DNA from: Domibacillus enclensis
Lineage (GTDB): Bacteria > Bacillota > Bacilli > Bacillales > Domibacillaceae
Assembly: GCF_900156125.1 (NCBI RefSeq)
Contig: NZ_FTLX01000008.1
Coordinates: forward strand, 1 to 64,000
Length of the DNA stretch: 64,000 nucleotides
Direction of reading: 5' to 3'
In this document: one piece after another, positions 34,312 through 42,550 of the stretch
Layout of the letters: every line of letters begins with the position of its first letter
How positions within the stretch are numbered: position 1 is the first letter of the stretch
The notes under the pieces: model-generated
The model's input: only the letters and a program-made list of their open reading frames with translations
What the model was told of the DNA's origin: nothing
Databases searched by the model: none
Position numbers and translations under genes: made by a program

Positions 34312-34348
34312 GGCACGCTTTCCGCAACCGGAAAGCGTGCCTTTTTTT
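34312..34348. terminator. Bidirectional intrinsic terminator
   Basis: GGCACGCTTTCCG/CGGAAAGCGTGCC, 13 bp perfect stem with CAAC loop and flanking A/T runs, between convergent yjcF and the next minus-strand gene. Confidence 0.88.
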
Positions 34349-34351
34349 AAT

Positions 34352-34606
34352 TTAAGCTAATTTATCGATTTCAAAGCCTTTGCCGCTGATTTTAGCGGTG
34401 TGGACACGAAATGCCTCGTGCTCACTCTGGCGTTTTTTTCTTCTTTCCTCGAGCGTCATCTGCGGCTCTGAACGGTCGCGAAGCACTTTATCAAACGTTA
34501 CTTTTGATGCGGGATCGATGTAAGAATAGCCGATGCTTGCTTCATTTAACACCCGTTCTCTGTAATCATTGTATTGATATTGCGGAATCGGAAGAACGTA
34601 GCCCAT
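34352..34606 (-). CDS. Small conserved-looking hypothetical protein
   Basis: An 84-residue protein beginning MGYVLPIPQYQYNDYRERV, with a basic middle (TLEERRKKRQSEHE). The ATG follows AAAGGAGCAGACAACC. No signal peptide or membrane segment. I do not have a firm family name; its position among spore genes suggests a minor sporulation-phase protein, which is inference. Confidence 0.6.
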   Translation of the reverse strand: MGYVLPIPQYQYNDYRERVLNEASIGYSYIDPASKVTFDKVLRDRSEPQMTLEERRKKRQSEHEAFRVHTAKISGKGFEIDKLA

Positions 34607-34731
34607 GGTTGTCTGCTCCTTTCTTTTTATATTGTTCGTAGTCATCTGTATTAACCATTTCCCCGCTTTTGTTCTTTTGTAAACGATTTAAATGAAAAAG
34701 CAGCCCTTTCACCTAGGCGAATAGGAAAAAA

Positions 34732-34751
34732 GAGCAGCGTCTCCGCTGCTC
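34732..34751 (-). terminator. Intrinsic terminator after spoVIF
   Basis: GAGCAGCG/CGCTGCTC with a short loop; the minus strand continues TTTTTTCC. Confidence 0.8.
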
Positions 34752-34762
34752 AATCCGTAGGC

Positions 34763-35011
34763 TTATTTGATCATTTTAGTGATCGCGTTCATGTCGAGCT
34801 TTTTGCCGTCTTTTAAAATCGTCCGGACAATTTCGTCCTCTACTTGCTTTGGCACTTTTTTTCCGGCAAGACCAGCTGTCTGCGCGACGACCGCTCGAAT
34901 GGTTTGTTCATCTTTAAAGTCTGCGTACTGGAGTGAGTCGACGAGCGCGAATACGTCTGTCATGCGCACGCCGGTTTTTTTCTCAATGCTGCCAAAGATC
35001 TTGTCGTTCAT
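34763..35011 (-). CDS. spoVIF: Stage VI sporulation protein F
   Basis: An 82-residue protein, MNDKIFGSIEKKTGVRMTDVFALVDSLQ, matching SpoVIF (YjcC), a late mother-cell factor needed for proper spore coat assembly through GerE-dependent genes. The length is close to the 88 residues of B. subtilis. The ATG follows GAGGGGGAGCGCTGA. It lies next to a YjcZ-type peptide gene, as in related genomes. Confidence 0.85.
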   Translation of the reverse strand: MNDKIFGSIEKKTGVRMTDVFALVDSLQYADFKDEQTIRAVVAQTAGLAGKKVPKQVEDEIVRTILKDGKKLDMNAITKMIK

Positions 35012-35034
35012 TCAGCGCTCCCCCTCAATTCAAC

Positions 35035-35142
35035 TCAATAAAAGCTTGCACCGACGATGATGAGCAAAATGAACAAGACAACGATCAATACAAATGTGCT
35101 TGTGCCGCCGTAGCCGCCGCCTCCGCATCCATACATACCCAT
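35035..35142 (-). CDS. YjcZ-family sporulation peptide, 35 residues
   Basis: The peptide is a glycine-rich head [15 protein letters not shown] followed by a single membrane helix ([19 protein letters not shown]). This head-plus-helix design is the YjcZ/sporulation small protein family (relatives of SscA/YhzC). The ATG follows AAAGGGGGATGCGTC. These peptides usually sit in the spore and act in coat assembly or germination. Confidence 0.85.
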   Translation of the reverse strand: MGMYGCGGGGYGGTSTFVLIVVLFILLIIVGASFY

Positions 35143-35208
35143 GACGCATCCCCCTTTCGCTGTTCTCTTCATATCATATGAGAGGACGGAAAAAAGGGAT
35201 GGGCCAGT

Positions 35209-35565
35209 TCACCCCTTCGGCTTAAAAAAAAGTGCGCCGATAAAACCGAAGACGATCGCCGCCGAAATACCAGAGCTTGTCACCTCGAACATTCCGGTTA
35301 GCACGCCGACGACGCCATGCTTTTCCGCTTCCTGCATGGCACCCGCGACAAGTGCGTTTCCGAAGCTTGTAATGGGAATGGTGGCACCCGCGCCGGCAAA
35401 GTCAATGAGTGGTTCATATAAATCAAACCCGGCGGCCACGGCACCGATTGAAACTAAAATCGACAGGGTGTGGCCCGGTGTTAAATGGCCGAGATCCATC
35501 ATCAGCTGGCCCACTACACAAATCAGCCCGCCAATCACAAAGGCCCAAAAAAACATCGCAAGCAT
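35209..35565 (-). CDS. spoVAE: Stage V sporulation protein AE (SpoVAEb type)
   Basis: A 118-residue integral membrane protein with about three hydrophobic segments and the conserved LTPGHTLSILVSIGAVAAGFDLYEPLIDFAGAGATIPITSFGNALV. SpoVA proteins form the dipicolinate channel of the spore inner membrane. The ATG follows AAAGGGGCAGTCAC. It lies 17 bp after a spore-lipoprotein-like gene and has no spoVAC or spoVAD beside it, so this is not the main spoVA operon. Confidence 0.85.
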   Translation of the reverse strand: MLAMFFWAFVIGGLICVVGQLMMDLGHLTPGHTLSILVSIGAVAAGFDLYEPLIDFAGAGATIPITSFGNALVAGAMQEAEKHGVVGVLTGMFEVTSSGISAAIVFGFIGALFFKPKG

Positions 35566-35582
35566 GTGACTGCCCCTTTCCT

Positions 35583-36032
35583 TTATGCCATTTCTTTTTT
35601 CAATTTAATAATTTCCGCCAGCCGGCTGTCTGCTTCTTTTTCTGTTAAATGACCCGCCTCAATATCCTCCTTTAACCGAACGGCTTCAAGAAAGATTTTA
35701 TAATCACTTGATACGATGACTTCAGATTCTTCTTTTTCGGCCATTTTTTCAATGTGATCATCGAGCTTTTTTTCAATATCCTTCATCTGAAACCGGTCCA
35801 GGTGGCGCACCTTGTAGGCGACGAGCAGCTGCTCCGTTCCTTTCACAACCGCAGTATCGTAAATTTCTTCAAATGAATCGGCTTCCTTCTTAATGTCAGC
35901 GGCCAAATGGTCGTGGTGTCCATCGAGCTGGACGGCATCCGGGTCCGCTGTTTCAATCATCGCCGTTCCATCATGCTCCGGTCCGCATCCAGCCAGCATC
36001 AGGACCACCAGCCATCCTGCTGATTTTTTCAT
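35583..36032 (-). CDS. Sporulation lipoprotein, YhcN/YlaJ-like
   Basis: A 149-residue lipoprotein: short signal MKKSAGWLVVLMLAGC with lipobox LAGC, then AAVVKGTEQLLVAYKV-like strand (actual TAVVKGTEQLLVAYKVRHL) and DIEKKLDDHIEKM, which resembles YhcN/YlaJ spore inner-membrane lipoproteins. The C-terminal 40 residues are charged and helical. The ATG follows CGGAGGTGCTGATC. It is cotranscribed with spoVAE, which supports a spore membrane role. Confidence 0.65.
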   Translation of the reverse strand: MKKSAGWLVVLMLAGCGPEHDGTAMIETADPDAVQLDGHHDHLAADIKKEADSFEEIYDTAVVKGTEQLLVAYKVRHLDRFQMKDIEKKLDDHIEKMAEKEESEVIVSSDYKIFLEAVRLKEDIEAGHLTEKEADSRLAEIIKLKKEMA

Positions 36033-36165
36033 GATCAGCACCTCCGTTTTCATTCAGTATGTGCGAAACCATAAAAAAAATTCCGTTCACTGCGGCAATT
36101 GTCCATGCCGTTTTGAACGGAATTCATATTGTATTAGTGTACCGATATTAAAGGAGGAGTGCATA

Positions 36166-36675
36166 ATGGGATGCCACAAGCATCATAACGATGTAGAAAG
36201 TGGTTCTGAAAGCTGCGTTTGTGAAGTTGTTCGCGCGATTCGCGATATTCAGGACGCAAGACAGGATGACGACTGCCGTGACTGCAAAGACTGCTTTGCT
36301 GAGCCGCTGGGTGACTTGGATGGACCGCGCCGCCGCAATGCCGACACACGTGTTTTCACACTGACAACGAAAAAAGGAAAGCCGTTTTTTGCTTTCTTTA
36401 ACCCGGATGAAGTAGATGACTGCGACTCAGGCTGCGTCTCCATCTTTTTCCGTGTAGAAGATGTATTCGACAGCTGCTGTGCACGTTTGCGTGTACTCGT
36501 GCCGCTTGATGATGAGCGCGAGCCTGTCAACCTTGCTACAGATGAAGGGATCAGCTTAAAGCACGTCTGCAAAGTAGAGTACTTTGCGAAAACACGCAGC
36601 TGCATTACAGTAGACTTAAACGAGTTCATTGCTGTGCAGTGCATTAAAGACGTCGATCTTGACGTTTGCCGCTAA
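36166..36675 (+). CDS. cotZ: Spore coat/exosporium protein of the CotZ/CotY (ExsY) family
   Basis: A 169-residue cysteine-rich crust protein with about fourteen cysteines: ESCVCEVVRAIRDIQD near the N-terminus, CRDCKDCF, DCDSGCVSIFFRVED, DSCCARLRVLVPL and the C-terminal SCITVDLNEFIAVQCIKDV. Disulfide-linked CotY/CotZ/ExsY proteins build the outermost spore layer. The ATG follows AAAGGAGGAGTGCATA. Only one such gene is present, whereas B. subtilis has two in tandem. Confidence 0.85.
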   Translation: MGCHKHHNDVESGSESCVCEVVRAIRDIQDARQDDDCRDCKDCFAEPLGDLDGPRRRNADTRVFTLTTKKGKPFFAFFNPDEVDDCDSGCVSIFFRVEDVFDSCCARLRVLVPLDDEREPVNLATDEGISLKHVCKVEYFAKTRSCITVDLNEFIAVQCIKDVDLDVCR

Positions 36676-36682
36676 CTTGCTT

Positions 36683-36709
36683 CGCCTCTTCATGAGAGGC
36701 GTTTTTTTT
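36683..36709 (+). terminator. Intrinsic terminator after cotZ
   Basis: CGCCTCT/AGAGGCG with loop TCATG and a T7 run. It overlaps the cotO stop on the other strand. Confidence 0.8.
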
Positions 36710-37088
36710 ATGTTCCGGCGATGCGGATATGCAGGATGTCATTAAGCGGCACTTCGACGGCTGCTTTCGTTTCATCATCGATCACCCACACGTGGTTTTC
36801 GTCATACCTTTCAATGATGCCACGCGCAGAGCCCGTCGTCCATTCAAAGCGGCACGGAACAGGGATACGCCGCTTGGCTAAATACAGCACTTTTTCCGCT
36901 GTATCCATCTCACGAAACGGCTTAAGACGCCCTGACTCGTCTTTTGGCTCTTCTTTTCTGGCCTCTGCTTTAGGGACTGCTTCGACAATGAGCGGTTCGT
37001 CTGCTTTTGACACCTCCTGCATCACGGGAATCACCGGCTTTAACTGCGGCTGTCCGATATAAAGAAGGGGACCCGACGGTTTTTTCAT
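36708..37088 (-). CDS. cotO: Spore coat protein CotO-like
   Basis: A 126-residue protein with N-terminal GPLLYIGQPQLKPV, a variable acidic/basic middle (about residues 25-60) and a conserved C-terminal domain FREMDTAEKVLYLAKRRIPVPCRFEW followed by DILHIRI. This is the CotO pattern, a morphogenetic coat protein needed for the outer coat/encasement. The ATG follows CGGAGGTGTGTGCT; three codons upstream are excluded. It lies between cotZ and fabI as in B. subtilis. Confidence 0.78.
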   Translation of the reverse strand: MKKPSGPLLYIGQPQLKPVIPVMQEVSKADEPLIVEAVPKAEARKEEPKDESGRLKPFREMDTAEKVLYLAKRRIPVPCRFEWTTGSARGIIERYDENHVWVIDDETKAAVEVPLNDILHIRIAGT

Positions 37089-37126
37089 AGCACACACCTC
37101 CGCTTTTCAGCCAGTATATGCAAAAA

Positions 37127-37147
37127 CACCGCCCAATATGGACGGTG
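37127..37147 (-). terminator. Intrinsic terminator after fabI
   Basis: On the minus strand CACCGTCC/GGGCGGTG pairs with one mismatch and is followed by TTTTTG. Confidence 0.65.
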
Positions 37148-37162
37148 CCTCAAAAATTTTTT

Positions 37163-37939
37163 TTAGCCAAGTACGTGGTAGCCGGAATCAACGTGAATGT
37201 TTTCACCAGTAATCCCGCGCGACATATTGCTGAAAAGGAAAACGGCTGCATCGCCTACTTCTTCCGGTGTCGTTGTCCGGTGAAGCGGTGCCTGCTCTTC
37301 AATTTTCGTTAAAATGCTGTTAAAATCGCTGATGCCTTTTGCCGCCAGTGTCCGGATCGGGCCGGCTGAGATCGAATTCACGCGAATGTTGTCCTTGCCA
37401 AGATCCGCAGCAAGGTAGCGGACACTTGCATCAAGAGACGCTTTTGCCACACCCATCACGTTATAATTCGTAATGACGCGCTCGCCGCCTAAATACGTTA
37501 GTGTGACAATGCTTCCGCCTTCTGTCATAAGCGGCTTCGCATATTTCGCCACAGCGGTTAACGAGTATGCGCTAATGTTATGAGCAAGCATAAAACCGTC
37601 ACGGGATGTATCAACAAAATCGCCATCCAGGTCTTCTTTGTTCGCGAAAGCAATACAATGAGCGAGGCCGTGGATCGCGCCGTGTTTTTCTTTGATCGCA
37701 TGAAAGCATTCTTCAATCGCGGCGTCATCTGTCACGTCGCATGATAAAATGAACGGATCATTTTGGTTCTCAAGTGTTGCTGCAAGGTCCCGGACGTTTT
37801 TCTCCAGACGCTCACCTGCATACGTAAACACAAGCTTTGCGCCGGCTGCATCCAATGAACGGGCAATTCCCCAGGCGATGCTGCGCTTATTGGCGACACC
37901 CATTACAACAAACGTTTTTCCTTCAAGTGAAAATGACAT
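37163..37939 (-). CDS. fabI: Enoyl-[acyl-carrier-protein] reductase (NADH)
   Basis: A 258-residue SDR-type enzyme that completes each round of fatty-acid elongation. FVVMGVANKRSIAWGIARSL is the cofactor site, and YNVMGVAK gives the FabI-type Tyr-x6-Lys pair; it is the triclosan target in sensitive species. The ATG follows GGGGGAACGGATAT; the longer frame has a hydrophobic N-terminus without ribosome site. A FapR-like operator lies 29 bp upstream. Confidence 0.93.
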   Translation of the reverse strand: MSFSLEGKTFVVMGVANKRSIAWGIARSLDAAGAKLVFTYAGERLEKNVRDLAATLENQNDPFILSCDVTDDAAIEECFHAIKEKHGAIHGLAHCIAFANKEDLDGDFVDTSRDGFMLAHNISAYSLTAVAKYAKPLMTEGGSIVTLTYLGGERVITNYNVMGVAKASLDASVRYLAADLGKDNIRVNSISAGPIRTLAAKGISDFNSILTKIEEQAPLHRTTTPEEVGDAAVFLFSNMSRGITGENIHVDSGYHVLG

Positions 37940-37967
37940 ATATCCGTTCCCCCATTTATACAAGTTA

Positions 37968-37984
37968 TTAGTACCTAGTGTTAA
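37968..37984 (-). promoter_or_regulatory. FapR-like operator upstream of fabI
   Basis: TTAGTACCTAGTGTTAA closely resembles the FapR box (TTAGTACCTnnTnnTAA type) that couples fatty-acid genes to malonyl-CoA in Bacillus. The position overlaps the expected promoter. Confidence 0.72.
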
Positions 37985-38104
37985 TATTATCACGAATACG
38001 AAAAAAATCAACGGATATCCTGACGGCTTTTGTCCCGCTTTTAAATTCCCGGTAAACGGCTTATACTAATGGCAGTAGACACAACCAATTAAAGGAGCGA
38101 TTGA

Positions 38105-38842
38105 ATGAAGCTGGATATTATCGGAGATGTACACGGCTGTTACGATGAGTTTCAAGAGCTGACGCGGGCGCTCGGGTACCGTTGGGAAGAAGGCATTCCC
38201 ATTCATCCTGAGCAGCGGTCACTGGCATTTGTCGGTGACCTGACAGACCGAGGCCCGGATTCTGTACGTGTACTGGATGCTGTGTGCCGGCTGGTTGAAG
38301 AACAGGACGCAAAATATGTGCCTGGCAATCATTGCAACAAGCTGTACCGGTATTTTCTCGGAAACAATGTTCAGGAAACACACGGTCTTGAAACGACGGT
38401 TGCCGAGCTTGATTCGATGCCGGCCGATGAATACCGGATTCTTCGGAAACGCTTTTTATCCATATATGATCAGTCGCCTCTTTACCAGGTTCTTGATGAT
38501 CGCCGTTTGGTCATTGCCCATGCCGGCATCCGGGCCGACTACATCGGAAGAATGGATGCCCGGGTAAAAACGTTCGTGCTGTACGGGGATATTACAGGTG
38601 AAAAGCATGAAGACGGGTCGCCTGTGCGCCGCGACTGGGCGAAAAAATACGCCGGTGAGCCGTTTGTCGTTTACGGGCATACCCCAGTGAAGGAGCCGCG
38701 CCGAATCGGACAGACCATCAACATCGACACCGGGTGCGTGTTTGGCGGACAGCTGACAGGACTCCGGTGGCCCGAGCAGGAAACGGTATCGGTCGAATCC
38801 AAGCAGCCGCTCGTTCCCGAAAAGTTCCGGACCTTTGATTAA
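38105..38842 (+). CDS. prpE: Bis(5'-nucleosyl)-tetraphosphatase PrpE
   Basis: A 245-residue metallophosphatase of the PPP type: [25 protein letters not shown] and the late VVYGHTPV. PrpE hydrolyses Ap4A asymmetrically and affects spore germination in B. subtilis. The usual GNHD/E is GNHC here, which I recall as normal for PrpE. Starts with ATG after AAAGGAGCGATTGA. It is convergent with the pseudouridine synthase gene across a repeat array. Confidence 0.88.
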   Translation: MKLDIIGDVHGCYDEFQELTRALGYRWEEGIPIHPEQRSLAFVGDLTDRGPDSVRVLDAVCRLVEEQDAKYVPGNHCNKLYRYFLGNNVQETHGLETTVAELDSMPADEYRILRKRFLSIYDQSPLYQVLDDRRLVIAHAGIRADYIGRMDARVKTFVLYGDITGEKHEDGSPVRRDWAKKYAGEPFVVYGHTPVKEPRRIGQTINIDTGCVFGGQLTGLRWPEQETVSVESKQPLVPEKFRTFD

Positions 38843-38860
38843 CCTCTGCTGGGAGTTAAA

Positions 38861-39060
38861 TGCCTAACGCCGGTATATCGAAATAAGTGCCGATATATTG
38901 CTTCTAACGCTGATATATTGGAATTAGCGCTGATATTTTGCTCCTAACGCTGATATATTCATATATCGGCGTTAGCGCTTCGATATCGGCGATGCAGACA
39001 TTTTATCAGCGCTAGCGCCAACATACCGGCGTTAGCGCACACTTACCAGCGCTTAAACTA
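38861..39060. repeat. 20-bp-period inverted repeat array B (largest)
   Basis: Ten units of exactly 20 bp. Five forward units read approximately nnnnTAACGCYGATATATTG, with GCYGR cores at 38869, 38889, 38909, 38929 and 38949. Five reverse units follow, with CRGC cores at 38967, 38987, 39007, 39027 and 39047. The symmetry centre is near 38960. The whole can fold into a stem of about 100 bp. It separates convergent prpE and the pseudouridine synthase gene. Confidence 0.9.
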
Positions 39061-39062
39061 CG

Positions 39063-39113
39063 AAAAAACCTGAATGTGGTCCTCTTTTCCAGAGGCTCCT
39101 CATTCAGGTTTTT
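39063..39113. terminator. Bidirectional intrinsic terminator
   Basis: AAAAACCTGAATG/CATTCAGGTTTTT, 13 bp stem with an internal loop, covering the stop of the minus-strand pseudouridine synthase gene. Confidence 0.8.
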
Positions 39114-40035
39114 CTGTTTGTTTCATTTTCTCCTCTTTCAGCAGCTGCTGCATATCATCCGGAAGCGGCATCGTAACGCTGACCTGCTGTCCGGTCAGCG
39201 GATGCGGGAATTGAAGCGAACCGCAGTGGAGCGACTGGCGTGCAATCTGGGCGCATCCTCCTCCGTATAAATCATCTCCCGCCAGCGGATGACCGATATG
39301 AGCGAAGTGAACCCGAATTTGATGCGTTCTCCCCGTTTCAGGCTTGACGGTCACATGAGCGAACGTTTCATGCTGCTGGATCACCTCATACGCAGTCCTC
39401 GCAAACTGGCCGTCTGCGCGCACCGTCCGTTCAATGATGCTCGTATCACTTCTGCCAATCGGGGCTTCTATCACACCGGTGGAATCGATCAGAACGCCTT
39501 CCGCCAGTGCTTCATACCGCCTGGAAACAAGCTTCTTTTTTTGCATGTCTGACAGAAGATGATGTACGTAGCGGTTTTTAGCGGCCAGGACGATGCCGGA
39601 TGTATCCCGGTCCAGTCTGGTGACGATATGTGCCGTTGCCTGAAGGCATCGTTCTTCATACAGCCATAGCAAGCCGGATGCGAGCGAGCCTGTCGGATGC
39701 TCACGCGACGGGATTGTATTCATCCCCGGCGGCTTGGCGACAGCAATGAAGGCATCGTCTTCATACAGGACAGCTAAAGGAACCGGCTCCGCCTTGATTC
39801 CCTCTGAAGGGACCTCCGGCGGAAACACTACCCGGACCTTGTCTCCTTTTAACAGCTGATACCGGACGTTTTCTTCCTGCCCATTCACTTCAATCCGGCC
39901 GCCCGTAAATTTAATATCCGTTAATGCCCGTTTGGAAATGGACTGCTCCTGCAAAAACGCCCGGAGCAGCACCGCTTCGTTTACGGTCCATTGCAGTTCA
40001 AATGGCTTTTTTTCAGCTGCTGACAAAGGAATCAT
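39100..40035 (-). CDS. RluA-family pseudouridine synthase (YjbO-like)
   Basis: A 311-residue enzyme: an N-terminal S4-like RNA-binding portion ([21 protein letters not shown]), then the catalytic domain with [18 protein letters not shown] (catalytic Asp in RLDRDTSG) and [25 protein letters not shown]. It isomerises uridine in RNA, probably rRNA. The ATG follows GGAAAAGGGTGC inside nadK, giving a 23-bp overlap and translational coupling. Confidence 0.88.
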   Translation of the reverse strand: MIPLSAAEKKPFELQWTVNEAVLLRAFLQEQSISKRALTDIKFTGGRIEVNGQEENVRYQLLKGDKVRVVFPPEVPSEGIKAEPVPLAVLYEDDAFIAVAKPPGMNTIPSREHPTGSLASGLLWLYEERCLQATAHIVTRLDRDTSGIVLAAKNRYVHHLLSDMQKKKLVSRRYEALAEGVLIDSTGVIEAPIGRSDTSIIERTVRADGQFARTAYEVIQQHETFAHVTVKPETGRTHQIRVHFAHIGHPLAGDDLYGGGCAQIARQSLHCGSLQFPHPLTGQQVSVTMPLPDDMQQLLKEEKMKQTEKPE

Positions 40036-40807
40036 GCACCCTTTTCCAAAATGGGAATGGCCGGAAGCGGGCAAAGCGGATTTTCTCCGATGCCACCCGG
40101 TATTGAATCGATTTCACGTCTTTATGCAAAATCGTTAAATGGTCAATCGTCACTAAAAAGTCCAGGCGGTTGACCGGCTTCAGCATACACGTATGGTGCG
40201 CCGGCAAAATAAGCGGTGACCCGACTGTCCGAAACACCCGGTTGTTAATCGACGCCATTTCCGCCAGCTGCAGCGCACGGATGGACGGATGCAGGATCGC
40301 TCCGCCAAGCGCTTTGTTGTAAGCGGTACTGCCAGACGGTGTCGAAACGCAAAGCCCGTCCCCTCTGAACCGCTCAAATTGCTCTCCGCGAATTTCCACG
40401 TCCATGACAAGCGTGCCGTCCACACTTTTAACTGTTGATTCATTCAGCGCCAAATAACGCGTTTCTTTCCCGCCGTCCTGATAGCGAATAATGGCTTCAA
40501 GCAGCGGGTATTCAATAATCTGATACGGCGTCCGGGCGATGGCGATGACGAGCTTCTCGATCTCATCCGGTGTCCAGTCCGCATAAAAGCCAAGGTGTCC
40601 TGTATGCACGCCGACAAAAGCCGTTTTATCGAGACGGCCGCTATACCGGTGAAAGGCATATAAAAGCGTTCCGTCTCCGCCAACAGAAATGACAATATCC
40701 GGTTCATTTTCATCATATGTCAGCTTAAAGTCCGTTAAATAGTTGCGGATTTTATGCATGAGCGCATTTGATTTTGCATCCCCTTTTGATGTAATCGCAA
40801 ACTTCAA
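40013..40807 (-). CDS. nadK: NAD kinase
   Basis: A 264-residue ATP-NAD kinase making NADP. The diacylglycerol-kinase-like GGDGT loop is [17 protein letters not shown], and [23 protein letters not shown] is the second nucleotide loop. TTG start ([10 protein letters not shown]) follows GGGGTGAGGTTA, as in the B. subtilis homologue NadF. It lies between relQ and the pseudouridine synthase gene, the usual order. Confidence 0.92.
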   Translation of the reverse strand: MKFAITSKGDAKSNALMHKIRNYLTDFKLTYDENEPDIVISVGGDGTLLYAFHRYSGRLDKTAFVGVHTGHLGFYADWTPDEIEKLVIAIARTPYQIIEYPLLEAIIRYQDGGKETRYLALNESTVKSVDGTLVMDVEIRGEQFERFRGDGLCVSTPSGSTAYNKALGGAILHPSIRALQLAEMASINNRVFRTVGSPLILPAHHTCMLKPVNRLDFLVTIDHLTILHKDVKSIQYRVASEKIRFARFRPFPFWKRVHDSFVSS

Positions 40808-40833
40808 TAACCTCACCCCTGCCCGATTAATGG

Positions 40834-41451
40834 TTACTCTTTTTTCTTTGTAAAAAACAGCTGCGCTTCCTGAATTTCTTCACGGATCAAGGACATTTCC
40901 TCATCCAGCCGGAACGCCGCTTCTGCCGCACGCTGAAGGCGCAGTTGAATTTGTTCCGGAAAGTCACCGTTGTATTTGTAGTTGAGCGAATGCTCGATCG
41001 TTGCCCAAAAATTCATCGCCAGCGTCCGGATTTGAATTTCAGCCAGCAGCTTTTTTTCGCCATGAATGGTTTGGACCGGATATTCAATCACAACATGGTA
41101 AGACCGGTATCCGCTCGGCTTTTTATGCGAAATGTAGTCTTTTTCTTCAATAATTTTAAAATCGTTTCGTTTTCTTAAAATGGTGACTACATTTTTAATG
41201 TCATCCACGAACTGACACATCATGCGCAGTCCCGCGATGTCCTGCATATCCAGCTGAATGCGGTCCATCGGAATTTTTTTCGTTTCCATTTTATCAAGGA
41301 TGCTCGGCACCGGCTTGACTCTGCCAGTGACAAATTCGATCGGCGACCGGTCATCTTCAATCGCAAACTGCTTGCGGATTCCGCGCAATTTCACTTTCAG
41401 TTCTTCTACTGCCTGTTTGTAAGGCGCTAAAAACTCATCCCAATTGTCCAT
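40834..41451 (-). CDS. relQ: Small alarmone synthetase RelQ (GTP pyrophosphokinase, YjbM)
   Basis: A 205-residue single-domain (p)ppGpp synthetase without hydrolase domain. Motifs: [46 protein letters not shown] and [23 protein letters not shown]. The start MDNWDEFL follows GGGGGAAGCG; an ATG four codons earlier is in that site. It is coupled closely to nadK and yjbL. Induced by cell-wall stress in relatives. Confidence 0.92.
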   Translation of the reverse strand: MDNWDEFLAPYKQAVEELKVKLRGIRKQFAIEDDRSPIEFVTGRVKPVPSILDKMETKKIPMDRIQLDMQDIAGLRMMCQFVDDIKNVVTILRKRNDFKIIEEKDYISHKKPSGYRSYHVVIEYPVQTIHGEKKLLAEIQIRTLAMNFWATIEHSLNYKYNGDFPEQIQLRLQRAAEAAFRLDEEMSLIREEIQEAQLFFTKKKE

Positions 41452-41462
41452 CGCTTCCCCCA

Positions 41463-41843
41463 TCAGCGCTGTTCAGCGAAAAAAACACGTTCGACTTTCT
41501 CGACCATTTCTTCGCCGTAGTTGCTGTTTCCTTCGATGTTTACGATCAAGTCGTTCATTTCCTCATGGAATGATTGGAGCATAAACGTACCATCTGTGCC
41601 CACAGCCACGATCGGGTGGTTTTCGTCGAGCGCTTTCTTCACATCCACCCATGTGTTCTCGTGAATATAAAGATAAACGTACCCTGGCTCCGCTTCCGCC
41701 AGGTATACAAATGCAGCCGCATCGGAGTCCGTAATCACTTGATTGACCGGCTGAAGGTGCGTCACTTCAACCTCCTCCTCTGATAATAAACGAAGCGTAT
41801 CATCCGCCCATTCTGTTTTCGTAAAATGCCATTTCGTTCTCAT
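41463..41843 (-). CDS. yjbL: YjbL-like protein of unknown function
   Basis: A 126-residue acidic cytosolic protein, MRTKWHFTKTEWADDTLRL, with no known catalytic motif. The ATG lies eleven bases after AAAGGAG; a more distant in-frame start is less likely. It precedes relQ by 11 bp on the same strand, in the place of B. subtilis yjbL. The name rests mainly on position. Confidence 0.6.
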   Translation of the reverse strand: MRTKWHFTKTEWADDTLRLLSEEEVEVTHLQPVNQVITDSDAAAFVYLAEAEPGYVYLYIHENTWVDVKKALDENHPIVAVGTDGTFMLQSFHEEMNDLIVNIEGNSNYGEEMVEKVERVFFAEQR

Positions 41844-41976
41844 TTCGTTCACTTCTCCTTTGCAACATCCGTTCATGAAAACTTCGTAAACATTTTACCA
41901 CATTTTGCTCTTTCAAACACGGATCGAACAAGATACAATAGAAGAAGATAAATAATGGGAAAAAGAGGCCGATAAA

Positions 41977-42549
41977 TTGAACGAAGAAATTGAAATCGAA
42001 TTTAAATGCGTCGTCACCAAAACCCAATTTGAGACTCTTGTTGCTGCACTGAAGCCAGGACCTTTTCAGCAGCAGCATAACCACTACTTTGACACACCTG
42101 ATTTTTTGCTGAAGCAGGCGGGTGCTGCTCTTCGAATTCGTGAAAAAAACAGCAAAATGGAAATGACGTTAAAAGAACCAGCCGACACCGGATTGCTGGA
42201 GTCAACAGTCCCGCTTTCCAAACAGGAAACGGAGGACGCACTCAAAGGTCTTTTGCCGGACAATGATGTGATCGAGCGGGCAGCTGAACGTTCCGGCGCT
42301 GCGAACTTTGTTCATTTCGGCACACTCTCGACTACCCGTGCGGAAATGAGCTATGAAGGCGGTCTGCTTGTTTTTGACTATAGCACCTACCTTGGCCGTG
42401 AGGATTATGAGATGGAGTATGAAGCAAAGGACGCTTCAGGTGAAGCCGTCTTCCATGCGCTTTTAACGCAGTATGACATTGACTATATACCGGCTCAAAA
42501 TAAAATTCGCCGCTTTTATGAAGCATTACACCAAGATGGAGGAAACTAA
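41977..42549 (+). CDS. yjbK: CYTH-domain protein (YjbK, triphosphatase-like)
   Basis: A 190-residue protein with the N-terminal EIEIEFKC (ExExK) signature and the tunnel motifs HYFDTPDFLLKQAGAALRIREKNSKMEMTLKEP. CYTH proteins bind triphosphate groups with metal ions; family members include thiamine triphosphatase and adenylate cyclase 2. The start is TTG after AAGAGGCCGATAAA. It is divergent from yjbL-relQ-nadK and directly followed by cwlQ. Confidence 0.88.
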   Translation: MNEEIEIEFKCVVTKTQFETLVAALKPGPFQQQHNHYFDTPDFLLKQAGAALRIREKNSKMEMTLKEPADTGLLESTVPLSKQETEDALKGLLPDNDVIERAAERSGAANFVHFGTLSTTRAEMSYEGGLLVFDYSTYLGREDYEMEYEAKDASGEAVFHALLTQYDIDYIPAQNKIRRFYEALHQDGGN

Positions 42550-42550
42550 C

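Noticed and set aside
35035-35205. 82-residue plus-strand frame over the YjcZ peptide gene
   Set aside because: The minus-strand glycine-rich head plus one membrane helix with a good ribosome site is clearly the real gene; the plus-strand frame is its antisense.
38861-39060. CRISPR array
   Set aside because: The regular 20-bp spacing suggested it, but there are no unique spacers between conserved repeats: unit and period are the same length, units reverse orientation at the centre, and no cas gene is present.
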